From NCBI GenBank assembly GCA_050050115.1, contig JASFUX010000128.1, positions 1 through 9,696 on the forward strand: DNA of 9,696 bases, given 5' to 3'. This stretch comes from JASFUX01 sp050050115 (GTDB lineage: Bacteria > Pseudomonadota > Alphaproteobacteria > Caulobacterales > Maricaulaceae). Positions 6,020-9,696 of this stretch are shown here, one piece after another; the stretch's first letter is position 1; the number at the start of each line of letters is the position of its first letter. The notes below the pieces were generated by a model, which saw nothing but the letters and a program-made list of their open reading frames with translations, made no database searches and was not told where the DNA came from. The position numbers were made by a program, and so were the translations under genes.

Positions 6020-6442
6020 ATGCGTCACGGCGACGGGCGCCGCAAGCTCAACCGGACCAGCTCGCACCGCCGCGCGATGCTGGCGAACATGGCCGCGTCG
6101 CTGATCACGCACGAGCAGATCTCGACCACTCTGCCCAAGGCCAAGGAGCTGCGGCCCTATGTCGAGCGGCTGGTGACCTTAGCGAAGAAGGGCGATCTCG
6201 CCTCGCGCCGCATTGCGTTGACGCGAGTGAACGACAAGGGCGCGGTGGCCAAGCTCTTCGACACCCTGAGCGAGCGCTACAAGGAGCGTCAGGGCGGCTA
6301 CATCCGCGTGCTCAAGGCCGGTTTCCGCCAAGGCGACGCCGCGCCGATGGCGGTGATCGAGTTCGTCGACCGCGATGAAGAGGCCAAAGGCGCCGAAGAC
6401 CGCGCCCGCCACGCCGAGATGGTCGAGGCGGACGACGAATAG
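6020..6442 (+). CDS. rplQ: 50S ribosomal protein L17
   Basis: This 140-residue protein is L17, a large-subunit protein near the peptide exit tunnel. The N-terminus M-R-H-G-x-G-R-R-K-L-N-R-T-S-S-H-R-R-A-M-L-A-N-M-A is diagnostic, followed by L-I-x-H-E-Q-I-x-T-T-L-P-K-A-K-E-L-R-P-Y-V-E-R-L-V-T-L and G-G-Y-I-R-V-L-K-A-G-F-R-x-G-D-A-A-P-M-A-V-I-E-F-V-D. The acidic C-terminal extension (from about residue 117) is usual in this class. ATG 6020 has a strong AAGGAG at 6007-6012. It is the last gene of the alpha operon, as in most proteobacteria, and a hairpin follows its stop. Confidence 0.98.
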   Translation: MRHGDGRRKLNRTSSHRRAMLANMAASLITHEQISTTLPKAKELRPYVERLVTLAKKGDLASRRIALTRVNDKGAVAKLFDTLSERYKERQGGYIRVLKAGFRQGDAAPMAVIEFVDRDEEAKGAEDRARHAEMVEADDE

Positions 6443-6443
6443 C

Positions 6444-6466
6444 CGCGCCGCCTTTCGCGCGGCGCG
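6444..6466 (+). terminator. GC-rich hairpin after rplQ, possible operon terminator
   Basis: CGCGCCGC (6444-6451) and GCGGCGCG (6459-6466) form a perfect 8-bp stem with a 7-base loop, starting right after the rplQ stop. The sequence after it has no T-run, so a classical intrinsic terminator is not shown. It may act as a 3'-end stabiliser or with Rho. Its place at the end of the alpha operon is the main reason to propose termination. Confidence 0.4.
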
Positions 6467-6644
6467 CACCGTCTGCGCCAAAGTTTCGCCGATTTTGAGG
6501 CTTGATTTGACGCGCTGCGCGATCGCGGTCGCGCCGGACATGCTGCGTGGCCGGACGAGTTTCGACCCCAGGGCGGTCATGCCGGGTTCATCCGCAGTCG
6601 CGTACAACCGACGATAGATCGACGATCCTGTCTCAGGTGCGCGC
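6467..6644 (+). other. Spacer between rplQ and the DegQ-type protease
   Basis: These 178 bases hold no convincing gene. Visible elements are a direct repeat GCCGGAC (6533-6539 and 6550-6556), a CGACGAT direct repeat with 11-base period (6609-6615 and 6620-6626), and a small inverted repeat CCTG-TCT-CAGG (6627-6637) that overlaps the weak AGG binding site of the protease gene. A TTGACG at 6507-6512 lacks a recognisable -10 box 16-18 bases downstream, and I see no clear match to heat-shock or envelope-stress sigma promoters. The protease promoter is probably here but cannot be placed. Confidence 0.35.
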
Positions 6645-8084
6645 ATGAAACGCTTACCCGCTGCCTCCCTGTTCGCTCTCGTTGCGGCCGCCGTCCTTGG
6701 CGGCGCGACGGGGCTTTCGCTCTTGGGCTCGCACGCTCTTGCTCAACCGTTCTCACGCGAGGCGCCCCAGAACGCCGAGCAGATCCAGCTCTCTTTCGCA
6801 CCCGTCGTGCGCGACGCCGCGCCGGCGGTGGTCAACGTCTTTTCCGAGCGGCGGGTGGCGACGCGCGGCTCGTCCTTCGAGCAGGAGTTTTTCGAGCGCT
6901 TCTTCGGCTATTCGGCGCCGCGCGAACGGGTCAGCCGCTCGCTCGGATCGGGCGTGATCGTGCGGTCGAACGGCGTGATCGTGACCAACAACCACGTCGT
7001 CGCCGGCGCCACCGAGCTGCGCGTGGTCTTGAGCGACCGCCGCGAGTTTCCCGCCGAGTTGATGCTCGCGGATGAACGCACCGACCTTGCGGTCCTGAAG
7101 ATCGACGCCAATGGGGAGGACCTGCCGACGCTCGCGTTCGCGCCCTATCAGGCGCACGAGGTGGGCGATCTGGTGATTGCGATCGGCAATCCGTTCGGGG
7201 TCGGACAGACCGTCACCCAGGGCATCATCTCCGCGCTGGGGCGTTCGGAGGTCGGGGTGACCGACTACGGCTTCTTCATCCAGACCGACGCGGCGATCAA
7301 CCCGGGCAACTCGGGCGGCGCGCTAGTGGACCTCTCGGGCGAGCTGATCGGCATCAACACGGCGATCTTCTCCCGCTCGGGCGGCTCGAACGGGATCGGC
7401 TTTGCGATCCCCGCGCCGCTGGTCGAGCGCGTGGTCGACAGCGCCCTGAGCGAAGGGCGCATCGTGCGGCCCTGGTTCGGCGCGCGCGGCCAGACGGTGA
7501 CCGCCGACCTCGCCCTCACTCTGGGGCTCGACCGCCCGCGCGGCGTCCTCGTCAATCATGTGCGCGAGGCCAGCCCGGCCGACCGCGCCGGCGTGCGCGA
7601 GGGCGACGTGGTGCTCTCCCTCGACGGGGAGGAGATCGACAGCGAGTCCGCGTTGAGGTTCCTGCTCGCCACGCACCGGGTCGGCGACCGCAGCGACATC
7701 GCGGTCTGGCGCGACGGGCGCGAGCGGCGGATGACCTTGCGCGCCGAAGCTCCGCCCGAGACGCCCGCGCGGGATGAGCGCACGGTGTCGGGCGCGTTCC
7801 CATTGTCGGGCGCGAAGGTGGCGAACCTGTCTCCGGCGTTCAACGAAGAGATCGGCCTCGACCTCTATCAGACGGGCGTGATGATCATCGACATCCCCGA
7901 CTCGCGCTCGGCCGCGGCCTACTATGGGTTCCGCGCGGGCGACCTCATCGTCGGGGTCAACAGAACGGAGACGCCGACGACGGCCGCGCTCGAGGAGGCG
8001 CTCGAGGACTTCGAGGGCGATCGCGAATGGCTGATCTCGCTGATCCGAAACGGGCAGCGCTACGACCAGGCGTTCCGGTTCTAG
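6645..8084 (+). CDS. Periplasmic Do-family serine protease (DegQ/DegP/HtrA type) with two PDZ domains
   Basis: This 479-residue protein degrades or refolds damaged proteins in the periplasm. An N-terminal signal peptide has basic K-R, a hydrophobic stretch at about 7-28, and a likely cut after A-L-A (31-33). The trypsin-like domain spans about 45-270, with His117 in T-N-N-H-V-V, Asp147 in R-T-D-L-A-V-L, and Ser223 in G-N-S-G-G, all in the expected spacing. PDZ1 is about 276-367 and PDZ2 about 388-476. The regulatory LA-loop region (about 72-95) is short and the protein has no Cys, which is closer to DegQ than to E. coli DegP with its LA-loop cysteines; the exact ortholog cannot be settled here. 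ATG 6645 gives the signal peptide its expected form, with weak AGG at 6635-6637. It lies between rplQ and rarA. Confidence 0.93.
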   Translation: MKRLPAASLFALVAAAVLGGATGLSLLGSHALAQPFSREAPQNAEQIQLSFAPVVRDAAPAVVNVFSERRVATRGSSFEQEFFERFFGYSAPRERVSRSLGSGVIVRSNGVIVTNNHVVAGATELRVVLSDRREFPAELMLADERTDLAVLKIDANGEDLPTLAFAPYQAHEVGDLVIAIGNPFGVGQTVTQGIISALGRSEVGVTDYGFFIQTDAAINPGNSGGALVDLSGELIGINTAIFSRSGGSNGIGFAIPAPLVERVVDSALSEGRIVRPWFGARGQTVTADLALTLGLDRPRGVLVNHVREASPADRAGVREGDVVLSLDGEEIDSESALRFLLATHRVGDRSDIAVWRDGRERRMTLRAEAPPETPARDERTVSGAFPLSGAKVANLSPAFNEEIGLDLYQTGVMIIDIPDSRSAAAYYGFRAGDLIVGVNRTETPTTAALEEALEDFEGDREWLISLIRNGQRYDQAFRF

Positions 8085-8107
8085 CTGTGCGGTGATGCGC
8101 GACAGAG

Positions 8108-8134
8108 CGCGCGGGGGCGGATAGTCTCCGCGCG
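8108..8134 (+). other. Strong hairpin directly against the rarA start codon
   Basis: CGCGCGG (8108-8114) pairs perfectly with CCGCGCG (8128-8134). The stem extends inward by G-U (8115/8127), G-C (8116/8126) and G-U (8117/8125), leaving a 7-base loop (8118-8124). It ends two bases before the rarA ATG. No Shine-Dalgarno sequence is visible between the hairpin and the ATG. It could limit rarA translation or terminate or process the protease transcript. No T-run follows. Confidence 0.45.
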
Positions 8135-8136
8135 AG

Positions 8137-9441
8137 ATGTCCGACTTGTTTGAATCTTCCGGCCTGTCCGACGGCGCGCCGCGGCCGCTCGCCGACCGGC
8201 TGCGTCCGCAAAGCCTTGGCGAGGTTGTCGGTCAGGATCATCTGCTCGGATCTGACGGGCCGATCGGGCGGATGCTGGCGCAAAAGCGCTTGGCCTCGAT
8301 CATCCTTTGGGGCCCGCCGGGAACGGGTAAGACCACGATCGCCCGCCTGCTGGCGGAGGAGACGGGCCTCGCCTTCGATCCGATCTCGGCGGTCTTCTCC
8401 GGCGTCAAGGACCTGCGCGAGGCGTTCGAGCGGGCCAAGGCGCGCCGGGCGAGCGGGCAGGGCACGCTCTTGTTCGTCGATGAGATCCACCGCTTCAACC
8501 GCGCGCAGCAGGACGGCTTTCTGCCGTTCGTCGAGGAGGGCGTGGTCACCCTCGTCGGCGCGACGACGGAGAATCCGTCGTTCGAGCTCAACGGCGCGCT
8601 TCTGTCGCGCTGTCAGGTGCTGGTCCTGAAGCGTCTCGACGACGAAGCGCTCGAGCAGCTCATCGAGCGCGCCGAGAAGGCCGACGGCAAGACGCTCAAC
8701 CTCGAGCCCGCCGCGCGCGATGCGCTCAAGGCGATGGCGGACGGCGACGGACGCTATTTCTTGAACCTCGTCGAGGAGATCCTGGCCCTTGCGCCGGAGA
8801 CGCCGCTGACCGCGGCCGATCTCGCCTCGACCTTGCAAAAGCGCGCGCCCGCTTACGACAAGGATCGCGAGGAGCACTACAACCTCATCTCCGCCCTGCA
8901 CAAAGCCGTGCGCGGTTCGGACCCGGACGCGGCGCTCTACTGGTTCGCGCGGATGCTCGACGGCGGCGAGGAGCCGCTGTTCCTGGCGCGCCGCTTGGTG
9001 CGCATGGCGTCGGAGGACATCGGCATGGCCGATCCGACGGCGCTTCTGGTCGCGAACGCGGCCAAGGACACCTACGAGTTCCTCGGCAGCCCGGAAGGGG
9101 AGCTGGCGCTGGCGCAGGCGGTGCTGCACATGGCGACGGCGCCGAAGTCCAACGCCGCCTACGTCGCCTTCAAGGGCGCGATGAAGGCGGCGCGCGAGAC
9201 CGGCTCGCTGACGCCGCCGGCGCACATCCTCAACGCGCCGACGAAGATGATGAAGGAGCTCGGCTACGGCGCGGGCTACGCCTATGACCACGACGCCGCG
9301 GACGGCTTTTCGGGCCAGAACTATTTCCCAGACGGCATGGATCGTGCGCAGTTCTATCAGCCGACGGAACGCGGTCGCGAGGCGGCGATCAGGGAGCGAC
9401 TCGCGAAGTTCGCCGAATTGAGAAAGCAGCGAGGCGGCTAG
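8137..9441 (+). CDS. rarA: Replication-associated recombination protein RarA (MgsA), AAA+ ATPase
   Basis: This 434-residue cytosolic protein belongs to the RarA/MgsA/WRNIP1 family, related to clamp-loader and RuvB ATPases, and acts at stalled replication forks. N-terminal P-L-A-D-R-L-R-P-x-x-L-x-E-V-V-G-Q-D-H-L-L is at 17-37. Walker A G-P-P-G-T-G-K-T-T is at 59-67, and Walker B L-L-F-V-D-E-I-H-R-F at 111-120 (Asp115, Glu116). Sensor 1 G-A-T-T-E-N-P-S-F-E is at 141-150, and a candidate arginine finger Arg158 lies in L-L-S-R-C. The C-terminal tetramerisation half starts around 240 (Y-D-K-D-R-E-E-H-Y-N-L-I-S-A-L-H-K-A-V-R-G-S-D) and contains A-S-E-D-I-G-M-A-D-P at 291-300 and Q-N-Y-F-P-D at 394-399. 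Length is typical. The ATG lacks a visible Shine-Dalgarno site. The end overlaps the opposing hydrolase gene by 4 bases. Confidence 0.96.
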   Translation: MSDLFESSGLSDGAPRPLADRLRPQSLGEVVGQDHLLGSDGPIGRMLAQKRLASIILWGPPGTGKTTIARLLAEETGLAFDPISAVFSGVKDLREAFERAKARRASGQGTLLFVDEIHRFNRAQQDGFLPFVEEGVVTLVGATTENPSFELNGALLSRCQVLVLKRLDDEALEQLIERAEKADGKTLNLEPAARDALKAMADGDGRYFLNLVEEILALAPETPLTAADLASTLQKRAPAYDKDREEHYNLISALHKAVRGSDPDAALYWFARMLDGGEEPLFLARRLVRMASEDIGMADPTALLVANAAKDTYEFLGSPEGELALAQAVLHMATAPKSNAAYVAFKGAMKAARETGSLTPPAHILNAPTKMMKELGYGAGYAYDHDAADGFSGQNYFPDGMDRAQFYQPTERGREAAIRERLAKFAELRKQRGG

Positions 9442-9446
9442 CCGCC
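9433..9446. repeat. Perfect 14-base palindrome holding both convergent stop codons
   Basis: GGCGGCTAGCCGCC reads the same on both strands. Its central CTAG (9438-9441) supplies the TAG of rarA on the plus strand (9439-9441) and the TAG of the hydrolase on the minus strand (9440-9438). As a result both proteins end in Gly-Gly-stop. As RNA it could form only a very small hairpin, and no T-run lies on either side, so a bidirectional terminator is possible but not shown. Confidence 0.8.
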
Positions 9447-9696
9447 CGCGCGCGCGACCACGGAGTCCGCCACGAACGGGTTGCTGGTGCGCTCCTGGCC
9501 GAAGGTGCTCATCGGGCCGTGACCGGGCACGAAGCGGATGTCGTCGCCGTAGGGCCAGAGCTTCTGCGTGATCGAGGCGATGAGGTCGGCGTGGTTGCCC
9601 TTAGGAAAGTCGGTCCGGCCGATCGAGCCTTGAAACAGCACGTCGCCGACGAAGGCGATCTTCAAATCCTTGTTCACGAACACGACGTGGCCTGGG
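9438..9696 (-). CDS. Metallo-beta-lactamase-fold hydrolase, glyoxalase II-like, C-terminal part (5' end outside window)
   Basis: The minus-strand frame is open from the window edge to a TAG at 9440-9438 and gives 85 residues. It begins P-G-H-V-V-F-V-N, so the ATG-like GTG at 9683 is internal and not a start. Metallo-beta-lactamase-fold motifs are present: P-G-H near the start of the visible part, V-G-D-V-L-F with the metal-bridging Asp, G-S-I-G-R-T-D-F-P, and V-P-G-H-G-P with a metal-binding His, then S-T-F-G-Q-E-R-x-x-N-P-F-V near the C-terminus. This set is typical of YcbL/glyoxalase II-like thioester hydrolases, which act on S-acylglutathione-type substrates, though the substrate of this one is unknown. 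The H-x-H-x-D-H motif lies outside the window. It converges on rarA and overlaps it by 4 bases. Confidence 0.9.
   Translation of the reverse strand, partial: PGHVVFVNKDLKIAFVGDVLFQGSIGRTDFPKGNHADLIASITQKLWPYGDDIRFVPGHGPMSTFGQERTSNPFVADSVVARAGG

Noticed and set aside
6507..6535. TTGACG as the -35 box of a protease promoter
   Set aside because: The bases 16-18 downstream are GC-only and give no -10 box.
7957..9291. 444-codon open frame on the minus strand across rarA
   Set aside because: Low-complexity Arg/Leu/Ala/Glu-rich product with no recognisable domain, fully antisense to the well-supported rarA and the protease 3' end.
9438..9683. Complete 81-residue small protein starting at GTG 9683
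   Set aside because: The frame continues upstream to the window edge with P-G-H-V, which is part of the conserved metallo-beta-lactamase-fold sequence, so this is the end of a longer gene.
1..9696. A new defence, mobile or biosynthetic system
   Set aside because: Every substantial gene is a recognised housekeeping gene in a conserved order, with no transposase, integrase, repeat array, tRNA or change in base composition visible.

Overview
The window is GC-rich chromosomal DNA from an alphaproteobacterium. It holds the distal half of the spc ribosomal-protein operon, the alpha operon, and three housekeeping genes beyond them. Four things point to Alphaproteobacteria: the order secY-adk-rpsM-rpsK-rpoA-rplQ with no rpmJ, map or rpsD; the short-LID adenylate kinase; the RpoA N-terminus (IEKNWQELIRP) and C-terminus; and the rplQ / Do-family protease / rarA neighbourhood. 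The genus cannot be resolved from this sequence alone.

Layout. Positions 1-3868 (+): 3' end of rplF (L6), then rplR (L18), rpsE (S5), rpmD (L30), rplO (L15), secY and adk. They are tightly packed, with 4-base ATGA overlaps at rplF/rplR and secY/adk, and a 1-base overlap at rpsE/rpmD. Positions 3869-4097: a 229-base gap with a convincing sigma-70-type promoter (TTGACG, 17 bases, TAGCTA) and a leader of about 185 bases that can form hairpins. Positions 4098-6442 (+): the alpha operon rpsM (S13, GTG start), rpsK (S11), rpoA (GTG start) and rplQ (L17). Positions 6443-6644: a spacer with a GC-rich hairpin and no clear promoter. Positions 6645-8084 (+): a periplasmic DegQ/DegP-type serine protease. 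Positions 8137-9441 (+): rarA, an AAA+ replication-fork ATPase. Positions 9438-9696 (-): the 3' part of a metallo-beta-lactamase-fold hydrolase of the glyoxalase II-like type, convergent with rarA and overlapping it by 4 bases.

How the genes work together. The first eleven genes supply ribosomal proteins, the SecYEG channel core, adenylate kinase and the RNA polymerase alpha subunit, so they are growth-rate genes. The protease handles envelope protein quality control, RarA acts in replication-fork maintenance, and the hydrolase is probably a thioester hydrolase. These last three appear to be neighbours rather than partners of the ribosomal operon.

I see no mobile element, CRISPR array, tRNA, rRNA, defence system or new gene family here. 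All genes are intact apart from the two cut by the window edges. The points worth a second look are non-coding: the rpsM promoter and leader, hairpins between genes, a hairpin against the rarA start codon, and a 14-base palindrome that carries the stop codons of both rarA and the opposing hydrolase.
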